From Cyclobacteriaceae bacterium (GTDB lineage Bacteria > Bacteroidota > Bacteroidia > Cytophagales > Cyclobacteriaceae): a stretch of 53,815 nucleotides of DNA. The translations under genes were made by a program, and so were the position numbers. The first letter of the stretch is position 1. Each line of letters opens with the position of its first letter. This document shows positions 36,132 through 45,293 of this stretch, in pieces. The notes under the pieces were generated by a model. That model had not been told where the DNA came from. It saw nothing but the letters and a program-made list of their open reading frames with translations, and made no database searches. Where the stretch lies: NCBI GenBank assembly GCA_025055435.1, contig JANWWN010000007.1, positions 1 to 53,815 of the forward strand, written 5' to 3'.

Positions 36132-36904
36132 CTTCCGTTATCCGCACCATCGCAGACTGGAGAGCTGAAAGCAAAAGGTTGCTCAATGCGACTGTCGGTT
36201 TTGTACCTACCATGGGGGCATTGCATGCAGGTCATCAGTCACTCGTTGAACGTTCACTTCGTGAAAACGATGTTACGGTGGTAAGTATTTTTGTAAATCC
36301 CACTCAGTTCAACGACAAGTCAGATTTTGAGCGCTACCCGCGCAATGATGCTCAGGACATTGAGTTGCTGAAAAAGCTGGGTGTACACTATGTGTTTATG
36401 CCCGGCTATCAGGATTTATATCCGGAAGGATTTACCGTGCGCGTAGTGGAAAATGAAATCAGCAGGGTGATGGAGGGTGCCAGCCGGCCGGGTCATTTCG
36501 ATGGTGTGCTGACCGTTGTGATGAAATTATTGTCCATCGTTCGTCCGTATCGTGCATATTTCGGAGAGAAAGATTACCAGCAGTTTCTGCTGATCAAAAA
36601 GATGGCTGATGCTTTTTTCCTTCCGGTAGAAATCATTCCCTGTACTACGATTCGCGATGCAGATGGCCTTGCACTTTCTTCAAGAAATGTTTTGCTGAGC
36701 ACGGAAGAACGAGCCAAAGCTGCACTGTTTCCGCAGATACTCAAAACTTCCGCTACTGTCATACTGGCTGCGCAAAAACTGGAGCAAGCCGGTTTTTCGG
36801 TTGATTACGTAGAAGAAGCCTGGGACAGGCGGTTTGGTGCAGTACGACTGGGCAAAGTACGGTTAATAGACAATTTTCCTTTAGCATCAATCATAAAACC
36901 ATGA
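36128..36904 (+). CDS. panC: Pantothenate synthetase (pantoate-beta-alanine ligase)
   Basis: 258 aa, a little shorter than the typical 280. It joins pantoate to beta-alanine using ATP. Seen: PTMGALHAGHQSLV (HIGH-like), FVNPTQFNDKSDFERYPRN, FGEKDYQQFLLIKKM, and SSRNVLLS (KMSKS-like). The shorter length lies at the C-terminus. Its ATG overlaps the panB stop as ATGA and its stop overlaps the coaX start in the same way. Confidence 0.96.
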   Translation: MTSVIRTIADWRAESKRLLNATVGFVPTMGALHAGHQSLVERSLRENDVTVVSIFVNPTQFNDKSDFERYPRNDAQDIELLKKLGVHYVFMPGYQDLYPEGFTVRVVENEISRVMEGASRPGHFDGVLTVVMKLLSIVRPYRAYFGEKDYQQFLLIKKMADAFFLPVEIIPCTTIRDADGLALSSRNVLLSTEERAKAALFPQILKTSATVILAAQKLEQAGFSVDYVEEAWDRRFGAVRLGKVRLIDNFPLASIIKP

Positions 36905-37677
36905 TCCTTTGTCTGGATGTCGGTAATACTACCATTCATGGAGGAGTGTATCAGGGTGATAATCTGATAACGCAATTCCGGAAAATGTCGCGTCAGCACT
37001 TTTCGGCCGATGAGGCCGGACTTTTTTTTAAAAGTGTGCTACGCGAAAATGGTGTGGATGTTAATCAGATTACGGGTATAGCTGTTTGCAGTGTAGTTCC
37101 AGCTGTTAACCATTCTCTGCGCGGTGCCTGTCAGAAGTACCTGGGCAAGGAGCCCTTTTTCCTTCGACCCGGTGTAAAAACCGGACTGAAAGTGAAATAC
37201 CGCAATCCGGTTGAAGTAGGTGCCGACCGGATTGCCAACGCCATTGGCGCCGTGCATCTGTATCCCGGTAAAAATATTATTGTGATTGATTTTGGCACAG
37301 CTACAACTTTCTGTGCAATAAGCAAAGAGCGCGATTACCTGGGCGGCATTATTGTTCCGGGCGTTCGCATTTCCATGGAGGCACTCGAGCGTGAAACGGC
37401 ACAATTACCAACGGTGGAAATTACAGAGGTGGACCATGTAATCGGAAAATCAACCGTTGAAAGCATTCAGTCGGGTTTATATCACGGACAGGTGGGCATG
37501 GTACGCGAATTGATTAAAGGTATTACCCGCGAAGCTTTTGCTGAAGACACCCCGTTGATTATCGGGACGGGTGGTTTTTCCAGATTGTTCGAAAATGCCC
37601 GACTCTTCGATGTGATTATCCCTACACTTGTTTTGGATGGATTACGAATTGCATATCAACTCAATCAAAACAACTGA
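36901..37677 (+). CDS. coaX: Type III pantothenate kinase
   Basis: 258 aa. It phosphorylates pantothenate, the first step of CoA synthesis. Seen: DVGNTTIHGGVY (phosphate-binding), the GADRIANAIGA motif, and VIDFGTATTFCAI with GGIIVPGVRIS. The type III form is not feedback-inhibited by CoA in studied bacteria. It is placed between panC and panD, so pantothenate synthesis and its first use are translated from one unit. The 3' part of the frame is followed by panD after 4 bases. Confidence 0.94.
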   Translation: MILCLDVGNTTIHGGVYQGDNLITQFRKMSRQHFSADEAGLFFKSVLRENGVDVNQITGIAVCSVVPAVNHSLRGACQKYLGKEPFFLRPGVKTGLKVKYRNPVEVGADRIANAIGAVHLYPGKNIIVIDFGTATTFCAISKERDYLGGIIVPGVRISMEALERETAQLPTVEITEVDHVIGKSTVESIQSGLYHGQVGMVRELIKGITREAFAEDTPLIIGTGGFSRLFENARLFDVIIPTLVLDGLRIAYQLNQNN

Positions 37678-37681
37678 CCGT

Positions 37682-38059
37682 ATGTATCGTACAATGCTGA
37701 AGTCGAAAATTCACCGCGCGGTGGTAACCGGTTCCGATTTAAACTATGAAGGTTCAATTGCCATAGACACTGCGTTATGTACAGCAGCCGACCTGGTTGA
37801 ATTTGAAAAGGTAGATATTTACAACATCAACACCGGAGCACGTTTCTCTACCTATGTTATTCCGGGTGCACCAGGCGAAATCAGCCTGAATGGTGCGGCA
37901 GCGCGACTGGTACAGCCAGGCGACCGGATTATTATAGCCAGTTATGTACAGTTGAGCGAAGCAGAGCGGTTGAACTTTGAACCAAAAATTGTATTGGTTG
38001 ATGACGATAACCGGCCTTATAAGCCGGCTGATAAACGACAAATCACTCCAGCGGTTTAA
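37682..38059 (+). CDS. panD: Aspartate 1-decarboxylase
   Basis: 125 aa pyruvoyl enzyme that makes beta-alanine for PanC. Seen: MYRTMLKSKIHR, matching the family's start, and the self-cleavage site YEGSIAID with Gly24-Ser25. The frame is open from 37628 inside coaX, but ATG 37682, four bases after the coaX stop, gives the conserved N-terminus. It overlaps a convergent gene by 17 bases. With panB and panC it supplies all of the dedicated pantothenate steps except ketopantoate reduction. Confidence 0.95.
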   Translation: MYRTMLKSKIHRAVVTGSDLNYEGSIAIDTALCTAADLVEFEKVDIYNINTGARFSTYVIPGAPGEISLNGAAARLVQPGDRIIIASYVQLSEAERLNFEPKIVLVDDDNRPYKPADKRQITPAV

Positions 38060-38531
38060 CCCATCCCTGTTCAAGACAATAATTCCAGCATTTGCCAATC
38101 AGCTGTTCCAGTTCGGCCTTCAGTTCATCGGTGAGGCGGGTAAAATGCATGCACGACTTGCTGCCGCGATCAAACAGGGAACGTAAGTTGTCGCTGCAAT
38201 CTTTTGTAAGTTCCGGGTTGAGATGAAGCGGGTAAAGGTAGAAACTCACCCATTTTTTGAACTGAACCACAGCGGCAAACTGTATGCCGGTGCGTGATTT
38301 TGACTGCCGCCCGAGTACCCGCCCTCTGTTTTGCAGGTTATTGACCCGATAACGGTGATTGGTCCATAATTCATAATGCAGGGCTGTATTGCTTTTAACA
38401 ACCAGTCCTTTTTGATAGGGACGAATGATTTCACGCAGTCCGGCAAAAATTTCCTGTAGTTCAGGGTGATGAATTTTTTTTGGAATTCGTTCAAGTGCGT
38501 GAGCAGCATTGCTACGCCGTATGAAACTCAT
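38043..38531 (-). CDS. Unknown protein, possibly DUF1801/YdhG-like
   Basis: 162 aa, cytoplasmic. Weak similarity in pattern to the small DUF1801 fold: a central strand region WVSFYLYPLHLNPEL and a C-terminal SCMHFTRLTDELKAELEQLI, which resembles the substrate-side part of that family. I am not sure of the assignment. Its ATG overlaps the stop of a newly seen 45-codon gene upstream as ATGA. It converges with panD and overlaps its last 17 bases. Confidence 0.65.
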   Translation of the reverse strand: MSFIRRSNAAHALERIPKKIHHPELQEIFAGLREIIRPYQKGLVVKSNTALHYELWTNHRYRVNNLQNRGRVLGRQSKSRTGIQFAAVVQFKKWVSFYLYPLHLNPELTKDCSDNLRSLFDRGSKSCMHFTRLTDELKAELEQLIGKCWNYCLEQGWVKPLE

Positions 38532-38665
38532 AGCCGGATGATCTGTATGACCGAATACACAAACAACATAATACTCAGCCAGCCAAAGAAACCCAACACC
38601 TTATCAGACCACGAAGAACTCCTGAAAAACAGGCAGTCAGTGATGAATAAGCGGAAAATTTCCAT
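38528..38665 (-). CDS. Small membrane protein (45 aa), coupled to the next gene
   Basis: A 45-codon frame from ATG 38663-38665 to TGA 38528-38530. The stop overlaps the ATG of the following gene by ATGA, the same arrangement as real gene junctions in this window. The chain has an aromatic, basic N-terminal part (MEIFRLFITDCLFFRSSSWS) and a hydrophobic C-terminal half (DKVLGFFGWLSIMLFVYSV). AT-rich TTAATTTTTC lies just upstream, near-consensus for -7. The competing plus-strand frame here has no such support. Function unknown. Confidence 0.65.
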   Translation of the reverse strand: MEIFRLFITDCLFFRSSSWSDKVLGFFGWLSIMLFVYSVIQIIRL

Positions 38666-38711
38666 TCAGGCGGTGAAAAATTAACGGTTGCAAAAGCAAT
38701 AAATTTTCCTG

Positions 38712-38730
38712 AAAAAATCAACTGATTTTA
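38712..38730 (-). terminator. Weak terminator after the amine oxidase gene
   Basis: Palindrome AAAATCA-GT-TGATTTT followed by further T on the minus strand, 13 bases after the stop. The stem is AT-rich with a 2-base loop, so it may be weak. Confidence 0.4.
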
Positions 38731-38742
38731 AGCTTTTCGTTT

Positions 38743-39933
38743 TCAAACCCTGTTTTTCAGCAAAAAACATTGTGGTATTGCCCGCTGGCCGGCCAGTACA
38801 TCGGCCGCCAGTTCACCAACGACGGGTGCATGTTTGAAGCCGTGGCCGGAGCCTCCCCCCAGTAATAGGACGTTTTCCCATGCAGGATGTTGGTCGAGCA
38901 GAAAGTTTCCATCCGGTGAATTTTCATAGGGACAAACCCTGCTTTCAAGTAACGGGGCATTTGCCAAAAGCGGAAACCGGATGGATAAGAAGTGACGTAC
39001 ACCTTGTAAAACATCAGGATCGGGTAGCCGGTTATCCGCGGAGGGGTCAAATTGAGGGCCGCGAATATCCACGCCAATCTTGAAACCTCTGTACCGGTTA
39101 GCCGGTATGCCGTAATAAAAATCCTTACCGTCTACGTCAATCCAAACCGGAAAGCTTTCGAAAGCATCGGTATGCTGCGCAGGTACACCAAAGTAAAAAA
39201 CTTCCTGCCGCGTACAGGTTATCCAGTTGTTTAACTCCGGAAAAATATTACCCAGCCAGGCACCGCAGGCAAATACAAAGGCATTGGCTTTCAGCGCATA
39301 ACCTTTTGAGAGTTCGAGTTCCGAAAGGCGCCCGGAATGGTAGTGGCCGGGTATAGCCTCAGTGCGCAGGAAGGTTCCGCCTTCCTGTATAAATTGTTCA
39401 CAAACCGATGCGGTGGCTTCACGGGCCAGCAGATAGCCGCCTTTCGGGTCAAACCAGCCATGGTGCAGGCCGGTAGTGCCTAAAACACGATAATGCTTAG
39501 TTAATTCCGCTGAATCCAGGTATTGAAATTTGCGTCCATGTTCACGAGCAAAAGGAATGGAATCGTCCACCAGCGGTGTGTCGGGTGTATAGCAAAGCCA
39601 CAAAACACCGGTATTATACAACAGTTTTCTGCCTACGCGGCTTTCATGTTGCAGCCAATGTGCGTAAGCCTGCTCGTTCATATCAAAATATAAACGGTTA
39701 GCACCGTAGGTTGAGCGAATAACGCGTGTCTCATCGCCGGAACTGGAGCGGGAGTTACCTGGTCCCCAGCTATCGATCAGGGTTACCTTAAATCCCTTTC
39801 GCAGCAGCCAAAGGGCGGTCCACCCTCCAAAAGCACCTGCCCCGATCACAGCAATATGTTCACCATGATCCAACGGTTGCAGGAGTTTTCCATTGTCAGG
39901 CTGATAAACCGGTGCAAAAGTGTTGGCGGACAT
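38743..39933 (-). CDS. FAD-dependent amine oxidase, MSOX/SolA-like
   Basis: 396 aa flavoprotein of the DAO family that oxidises N-methylated or secondary amino acids (sarcosine oxidase, N-methyltryptophan oxidase type). Seen: dinucleotide motif VIGAGAFGGWTALWLL at about residue 30, the family stretch SSGDETRVIRSTYG, and Cys334 in ESRVCPYENSPDGNF, which aligns with the Cys that holds FAD covalently in monomeric sarcosine oxidase. The C-terminal LLGGGSGHGFKHAPVVGE also fits. The substrate is undecided. It is alone, with a weak terminator after it. Confidence 0.88.
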   Translation of the reverse strand: MSANTFAPVYQPDNGKLLQPLDHGEHIAVIGAGAFGGWTALWLLRKGFKVTLIDSWGPGNSRSSSGDETRVIRSTYGANRLYFDMNEQAYAHWLQHESRVGRKLLYNTGVLWLCYTPDTPLVDDSIPFAREHGRKFQYLDSAELTKHYRVLGTTGLHHGWFDPKGGYLLAREATASVCEQFIQEGGTFLRTEAIPGHYHSGRLSELELSKGYALKANAFVFACGAWLGNIFPELNNWITCTRQEVFYFGVPAQHTDAFESFPVWIDVDGKDFYYGIPANRYRGFKIGVDIRGPQFDPSADNRLPDPDVLQGVRHFLSIRFPLLANAPLLESRVCPYENSPDGNFLLDQHPAWENVLLLGGGSGHGFKHAPVVGELAADVLAGQRAIPQCFLLKNRV

Positions 39934-40196
39934 AATCGGTTTTGGATGTATGAACGATTTAAAGGTGGCTCAGAAAACAAGGCAACGGCAAATGGTGTTA
40001 TGGCTTTTTTAATTCTTGCAAATGCATTTCAATTTCCGAAAGCAGTACCTCATGGGGTTGAACGATAACTGTCAAGGTATTCTGAATTTCGCACTTAACA
40101 TCCTTAGCAAAACTTTTTCTGTTCTCGTTGTGAAGGTATACATTTTAGATTAACCTTGCTTATTTTCGGGTATTTTGTTTTATACCGTCATTCTGA

Positions 40197-43100
40197 ATGC
40201 ATCAATTTGCTACCAGCCGGTTAAATGTTGCAGCCATTTTTATTGGTTTAACAGCGCTGACCGTTTTATATGTCATCAGACCGCAGCAGGATCAACAAAC
40301 GGTAACCGACCGCATCACAAAAAATCTTATCGATGTTACACGAAGAGCAGATGACCAGGCGCACATGCTGATGAATAGAATGCAATCCCTGCCCGACTGG
40401 GACAATATGGGTTTTCCTGATGATGTATTTTTTTTTCTGCTGCGCAACGGTCAGGTTATCTGGTGGTCGGAAAACCGCGTATGGCCTGTACCTGTTTCTG
40501 ATACAACCTGGACGCATTATCGGCTGCCGTGCGGTAATTTTTTACTGAAGCGTTTCGATACGGTTACTGACGCTTACCTGGTTGTGGCAATACCGCTACA
40601 GTGGAGCTACCGTATTCAGAATGAATACCTCAGGCCGGGGCTGAATCCCAAAGTGTTTGGTGGTTATAATGTAAGGATCGTTGATACCGGTGAGCTGGGT
40701 TTGGCGATTCAGCTTTCCGGGAAACGCGTTTTTTCCATTCTTCCGGTCTCTGACTTTACTTCTTCTCAATCGCTGATCATTTTGCTTGCAGGCACCAGTT
40801 TATTGGTTGTAGTATTTTTGTTTTGGGTAAATGCCCTGCGGTATTATCGGCCGGGAGCATTTAACACAGTAGCCGGTTGGTGTATTTTGCTGATTGCGGT
40901 GCGCTGGCTGATGCTCACATTTCGTTTTCCGGCTGCGTATGTTGAGAGTCCTGTTTTTAATCCGCAGTACTTTGCTTCGTCACGATTTAATCCAAGTCTT
41001 GGGGATTTGTTTTTTAACGCCGTTGCAGTGCTCGTTGCATGCATTGTTCTTGTTCGGCAGTACAGTCGCTTTCGTGAACGGCGGCTTTTACAAAAGCAAA
41101 ATTTCACCCGGTTTGCATTTTTACTAATCTCTGCCACTGCTGTATTCTTTGGCTGGCTATACCCGTATGTGGTGGTCCAAACCCTTTACAACAATTCAGA
41201 TATTTCATTGGGGATCAGCGAGTCACTGGCATTTGACTACCTGCGGATGATTGCTTTTGCCGTGCTGGTGATTTCCTGGATAAGTGCATTTCTGTTTATC
41301 CATGTTGGTACGCGCATTCTGCTAACGGTTCCTCTTAATACGCGTCTGCATTACGCAGTGGGAGGGCTGGTTGTTTTTATTGTCATCAATTTGTTTACCG
41401 GGCAGTCGTTTACTGCAGCGGCTTTTTTTGGTTCGTTGTTTCTCGCTTTCATGTTGCGGACTGCGCTTTTAAAATCGCTTTCGCGTATTACATATCGCAC
41501 CATCCTTTATCTGTTAGTTGCATTGGTTAGTTTAACTTCTGTAAGTTCTATTGCTATACAATATTTTGCTCAGGCGCGCGATGTACTTCAGCGCAAGCGT
41601 ATGGCGCAATACTTTCTTGCTGAGCGCGATAACCTGGCAGAATACCTGCTTCACGAGGTAAGAAATAAAATCAGTCAGGATGCCTTTATCCGCTCCCGAC
41701 TGGGAGGTCCTTTTTTGAATCGCGAAGCGGTAAAGCAGAAAATCAAACAGATTTACCTGGCAGGCTATATCTCGCGGTATAAAGCAGATATTTTTTTGTT
41801 TTCATCGTCAGGAGAACCCCTGGAGGAATCGCTTACAACCAACTTCATTGATTGGTTAAAACATCAGGAAGGCACGGCCCAGCGAACAGAATATGAAGGT
41901 TTATATTTTCAGCGCCCTGCCAGTGAGCCTTCCGGTCATTATCTTTTGGTTGTTCCGGTAAGCAGGGAGGGCGACAGCCGCTCGGCTTTCGTGGTTATAC
42001 AACTGTCGATTCCTCGCTTTATTTCGGAAAATGTGTACCCCGAATTGTTGGTTGACAATCGTTATCAGCCGCGCTTCCCGCAGCAATCGGTTGATTATGC
42101 CGTGTATCACCAGGGCAAAGTATTAATTAGCTCAGGCGGATTTGCCTACGACCGGTTTAACTGGACTGAAGCAGCCGGGCTGCTTTCCGATGGAGTAACA
42201 GCTGATGGTTATCATCATGTTGGTGTGGAAGACGCGGATGGCCGTATGGCAATTATTTCCCGTCCGGTTCCAGCCATATCGTATCGGGTGGCCGATTTTT
42301 CTTTTCTGCTTATTATCGGATTGGGATTTCTATCAGTTGTTCTCATCTATCATGGTTTACGTGCCTTTCGTTCGGGCGGCTCAATGACACTGGTAGCGCG
42401 CTTGCAGTTGCTGCTTTATGCTGTATTCTTTATTTCGCTTATAACCGTGAGTGTTATAACTCTCGGTGTTACCACGGTAGCATTGCAAAACCGGTTAAAT
42501 ACTGATTTCCGGAACCGGGCCGTACATCTTGCCGGTGAGCTTACTGCCTGGATTAACGAAGGTGAAAGTGTTCCGATGGAAAGTCTGGGTAATGAATTTC
42601 TGCGTAAGATGCGATTGACCGGACTGGATGCCAACTTATTCAGTGCATCGGGTGTGTTGATGGCTACCACGCAGCCCCTGATTTTTGAATACCAGTTGCA
42701 GGCCCCGGTAGCCAATCCTGTTGTATTGAAGCGGATGTATTTCGGAGAAAAGGCTTTCATCAGCGATGAGAAAATAGGTGAGCTGAAGTTTTTTGCTGCA
42801 TATGCCGGGATTTATGCCGGTGAGGAACGCCGACTCACCGCTTTCATTGAGATACCATATTTCCAGTCGCAACGGGTGGCTGAAGAATTGCAAACCGGCA
42901 TACTGGCGCAGGTATTAACAGTTTTCCTTATCCTTCTCCTGGTTCTTTCGGTCTTATCACTGATTGCCTCGCGGTATATAACACGTCCTTTGAATCTTAT
43001 CGCAAGACAAATCGGTCGCGTATCCATTACAGGAAACAATCAGCCACTGCACTGGATGAGTCGTGATGAAATTGGATTGCTGGTTCAGGAATACAACCGC

Positions 43101-43796
43101 ATGTTAATTAAGCTTAAAGAAAGCATTACTGAGCTGGAGCGAACGCAACGTGAACGGACCTGGCGGGAAATAGCTCAACAGGTGGCACATGAGATAAAGA
43201 ATCCGCTTACACCCATGAAACTTACGCTTCAGCAAATGCAGCGGCAGATGGGAAATGCCGATGCTGCTTTACGTAAGGCCGTTGAAACGTTGCTCGAGCA
43301 AATTGAGGTATTGAACGGAATCGCTACATCATTCAGTGCATTTGCCAAAATGCCCGAACCGGTGATGGAGCGGGTCAACCTTGTGCCATTGCTGGAAACC
43401 GTTGTACGCCTGCATGAAGAGGCTGGTAAGATTACATTGGATAGCAACCTGAAAGAGGCCTGGGTTAATGGAGATGCAAAGTTATTAAACCGGATATTGT
43501 CTAATTTGGTACTTAATGCCATTCAGGCAAAACATCCGCAAAGGGATGTGCAGGTACAGGTTCGTTTGTTTGCGGAAGGCGCATACCATGTTGTTTCCGT
43601 TGCGGATAACGGAACCGGAATTGATGAGGCCATTCAGGACAAAATATTTTTCCCTCACTTTAGCACACGAAAAAGCGGTTCCGGTTTGGGTTTGGCCATA
43701 GCGCGGCAGGGCATTGAGCAAATGGGGGGAAGCATTTGGTTCCAATCTGCTGAAGGCAGCGGCACTACCTTCTTTGTAAAGTTACCGATGGCTTAA
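40197..43796 (+). CDS. Very large NtrY-like sensor histidine kinase
   Basis: 1199 aa membrane kinase. Seen: an N-terminal membrane segment and a first periplasmic domain (about 35-205), a cluster of about seven hydrophobic segments (about 207-460), a second periplasmic domain (about 465-690), two more segments, a third extracellular region (about 770-885), one segment (LTVFLILLLVLSVLSLIA), a HAMP-like RPLNLIARQIGRV, HisKA with phospho-acceptor His998 in VAHEIKNPLTP, and HATPase: N box LSNLVLNAIQA, G1 VADNGTGID, G2 SGSGLGLAI. The HEIKNPLTPMK pattern is NtrY-like. No response regulator is adjacent. An inverted repeat GGTAT/ATACC (40169-40186) lies in the promoter. Its stop shares TTAA with the convergent mlaF-like gene. 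Confidence 0.88.
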   Translation: MHQFATSRLNVAAIFIGLTALTVLYVIRPQQDQQTVTDRITKNLIDVTRRADDQAHMLMNRMQSLPDWDNMGFPDDVFFFLLRNGQVIWWSENRVWPVPVSDTTWTHYRLPCGNFLLKRFDTVTDAYLVVAIPLQWSYRIQNEYLRPGLNPKVFGGYNVRIVDTGELGLAIQLSGKRVFSILPVSDFTSSQSLIILLAGTSLLVVVFLFWVNALRYYRPGAFNTVAGWCILLIAVRWLMLTFRFPAAYVESPVFNPQYFASSRFNPSLGDLFFNAVAVLVACIVLVRQYSRFRERRLLQKQNFTRFAFLLISATAVFFGWLYPYVVVQTLYNNSDISLGISESLAFDYLRMIAFAVLVISWISAFLFIHVGTRILLTVPLNTRLHYAVGGLVVFIVINLFTGQSFTAAAFFGSLFLAFMLRTALLKSLSRITYRTILYLLVALVSLTSVSSIAIQYFAQARDVLQRKRMAQYFLAERDNLAEYLLHEVRNKISQDAFIRSRLGGPFLNREAVKQKIKQIYLAGYISRYKADIFLFSSSGEPLEESLTTNFIDWLKHQEGTAQRTEYEGLYFQRPASEPSGHYLLVVPVSREGDSRSAFVVIQLSIPRFISENVYPELLVDNRYQPRFPQQSVDYAVYHQGKVLISSGGFAYDRFNWTEAAGLLSDGVTADGYHHVGVEDADGRMAIISRPVPAISYRVADFSFLLIIGLGFLSVVLIYHGLRAFRSGGSMTLVARLQLLLYAVFFISLITVSVITLGVTTVALQNRLNTDFRNRAVHLAGELTAWINEGESVPMESLGNEFLRKMRLTGLDANLFSASGVLMATTQPLIFEYQLQAPVANPVVLKRMYFGEKAFISDEKIGELKFFAAYAGIYAGEERRLTAFIEIPYFQSQRVAEELQTGILAQVLTVFLILLLVLSVLSLIASRYITRPLNLIARQIGRVSITGNNQPLHWMSRDEIGLLVQEYNRMLIKLKESITELERTQRERTWREIAQQVAHEIKNPLTPMKLTLQQMQRQMGNADAALRKAVETLLEQIEVLNGIATSFSAFAKMPEPVMERVNLVPLLETVVRLHEEAGKITLDSNLKEAWVNGDAKLLNRILSNLVLNAIQAKHPQRDVQVQVRLFAEGAYHVVSVADNGTGIDEAIQDKIFFPHFSTRKSGSGLGLAIARQGIEQMGGSIWFQSAEGSGTTFFVKLPMA

Positions 43797-44551
43797 ACCT
43801 GACCTTTTTCTTTCATGGCCATCATAACTTTGTTGGCAAAAACAAAGTCATCCAGTTCCTTTACTCCGCTGTGTGTTATGTTGTCTTTGCTGCCTTCCCA
43901 AAGTTTCCTTCCCTGATGAATAAACATGATACGGTCGCCAATACCCATTACCGAATTCATGTCATGGGTTACCACAATGGTGGTGGTGTCGTAATCTTCT
44001 GTCAAGTCACGTATCAGCTCATCAATCACAATCGAAGTTTGCGGGTCGAGGCCGGAGTTGGGTTCATCACAAAACAGGTATTTCGGGTTATTTACGATTG
44101 CGCGGGCTATGCCTACGCGTTTCCGCATGCCACCGCTTAGTTCCGATGGCATTTTTTTGTTAGCACCTTTCAGGCCAACCCGGTTTAGAACCAGATTAAC
44201 GCGGTCCTGTTTTTCATCGCGTGGCATGTTGGCCAGCATGTCGAGCGGAAAACGAACGTTCTCTTCTACAGTCTTGGAGTCGAATAAAGCGCCACCCTGA
44301 AAAAGCATCCCGATTTCCCTGCGGATTTCAATTTTTTCTTTCCGGGAGGCATCGGTAAAATTTCTGCCATCAAAAAAAACTTTTCCTTCGTCTGGTGTAA
44401 TCAGCTCCACGATACATTTAAGCAAAACACTCTTACCGGTTCCGCTGGCCCCGATAATCAGATTGGGTTTACCTTTTTCAAAAGTTCCGCTGATGTCGGT
44501 AAGTACCTTCTTATCGCCAAATGACTTGCTGATGTTGAATATCTCAATCAT
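43793..44551 (-). CDS. mlaF: MlaF-like ABC transporter ATPase
   Basis: 252 aa ATPase of the Mla/MCE-type lipid transporter, which moves phospholipids between outer and inner membranes. Seen: Walker A GASGTGKS, signature LSGGMRKRVGIARA, Walker B LFCDEPNSGLDP and H-loop THDM. The wide PNSGLDP loop is typical of the Mkl/MlaF branch. It overlaps mlaE by 4 bases. No MCE-domain (MlaD) gene is next to it in this window. Confidence 0.9.
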   Translation of the reverse strand: MIEIFNISKSFGDKKVLTDISGTFEKGKPNLIIGASGTGKSVLLKCIVELITPDEGKVFFDGRNFTDASRKEKIEIRREIGMLFQGGALFDSKTVEENVRFPLDMLANMPRDEKQDRVNLVLNRVGLKGANKKMPSELSGGMRKRVGIARAIVNNPKYLFCDEPNSGLDPQTSIVIDELIRDLTEDYDTTTIVVTHDMNSVMGIGDRIMFIHQGRKLWEGSKDNITHSGVKELDDFVFANKVMMAMKEKGQV

Positions 44552-45285
44552 GCAGGTGAAAGTAAAAGTTGAGCAAGCAGATAATCGGCCAGTAATATTG
44601 CAATTACGCTGGTGGTTACCGCCTTGGTGCTTGAAATGCCCACTTCCAGTGCACCTCCACGCGTATAGTAGCCTTTGTAAGAGGATATGCTGGATACGAG
44701 AAATGCAAACACGAAAGATTTGATTAAAGCAAACGTAACGGTAAATGGATTAAACATGTAACGAATGCCGTAAATGTATTCATCAGGAGATAAGATACCG
44801 GTAATATTTCCGACAATGTAGCCACCTACTAAGGCACACACACCGGCTACCACCACCAGCATCGGATACATGATGAGGGAAGCAATAACTTTAGGCAACA
44901 CCAGATAGTTAATGGAATTGATTCCCATTACTTCAAGCGCGTCAATCTGTTCGGTAATGCGCATGGTACCCAGATTACCGGCCATGCTCGAGCCCACTTT
45001 TCCTGCAAAGATGATGGCCATTACGGTTGGTGCCAGCTCCAGAACGGTCATTTCGCGCACGACCTGTGAAATAACATATTTTGGAATATAAGGTGCCACC
45101 AGGTTAAATGCCGTTTGCACGGTGGAAACAGCACCCATAAATGAAGACACGAGTATGAACAAAAAGATGGAATCCAGACCGATGAGTACACATTCATCAA
45201 TAACCAGTTTGTAGTGCGTTTTGAAGGATTCGCGGTTTACCAGCAGGTTGCCGAGAAAAATAAAATACCGCCCGATTTCTTTCAT
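44548..45285 (-). CDS. mlaE: MlaE-like ABC transporter permease
   Basis: 245 aa. Seen: five to six hydrophobic segments and the family signature around VGSSMAGNLGTMRITEQIDALEVMG, the MlaE/TTG2B cytoplasmic motif. It pairs with the MlaF-like ATPase, whose ATG overlaps its stop as ATGA. Transcribed divergently from the SDR gene; a perfect palindrome lies between the starts. Confidence 0.93.
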   Translation of the reverse strand: MKEIGRYFIFLGNLLVNRESFKTHYKLVIDECVLIGLDSIFLFILVSSFMGAVSTVQTAFNLVAPYIPKYVISQVVREMTVLELAPTVMAIIFAGKVGSSMAGNLGTMRITEQIDALEVMGINSINYLVLPKVIASLIMYPMLVVVAGVCALVGGYIVGNITGILSPDEYIYGIRYMFNPFTVTFALIKSFVFAFLVSSISSYKGYYTRGGALEVGISSTKAVTTSVIAILLADYLLAQLLLSPA

Positions 45286-45293
45286 TCAATTAA

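Noticed and set aside
38466-38684. 72-residue plus-strand frame
   Set aside because: Overlaps two better-supported minus-strand genes, including the ATGA-coupled 45-codon gene.
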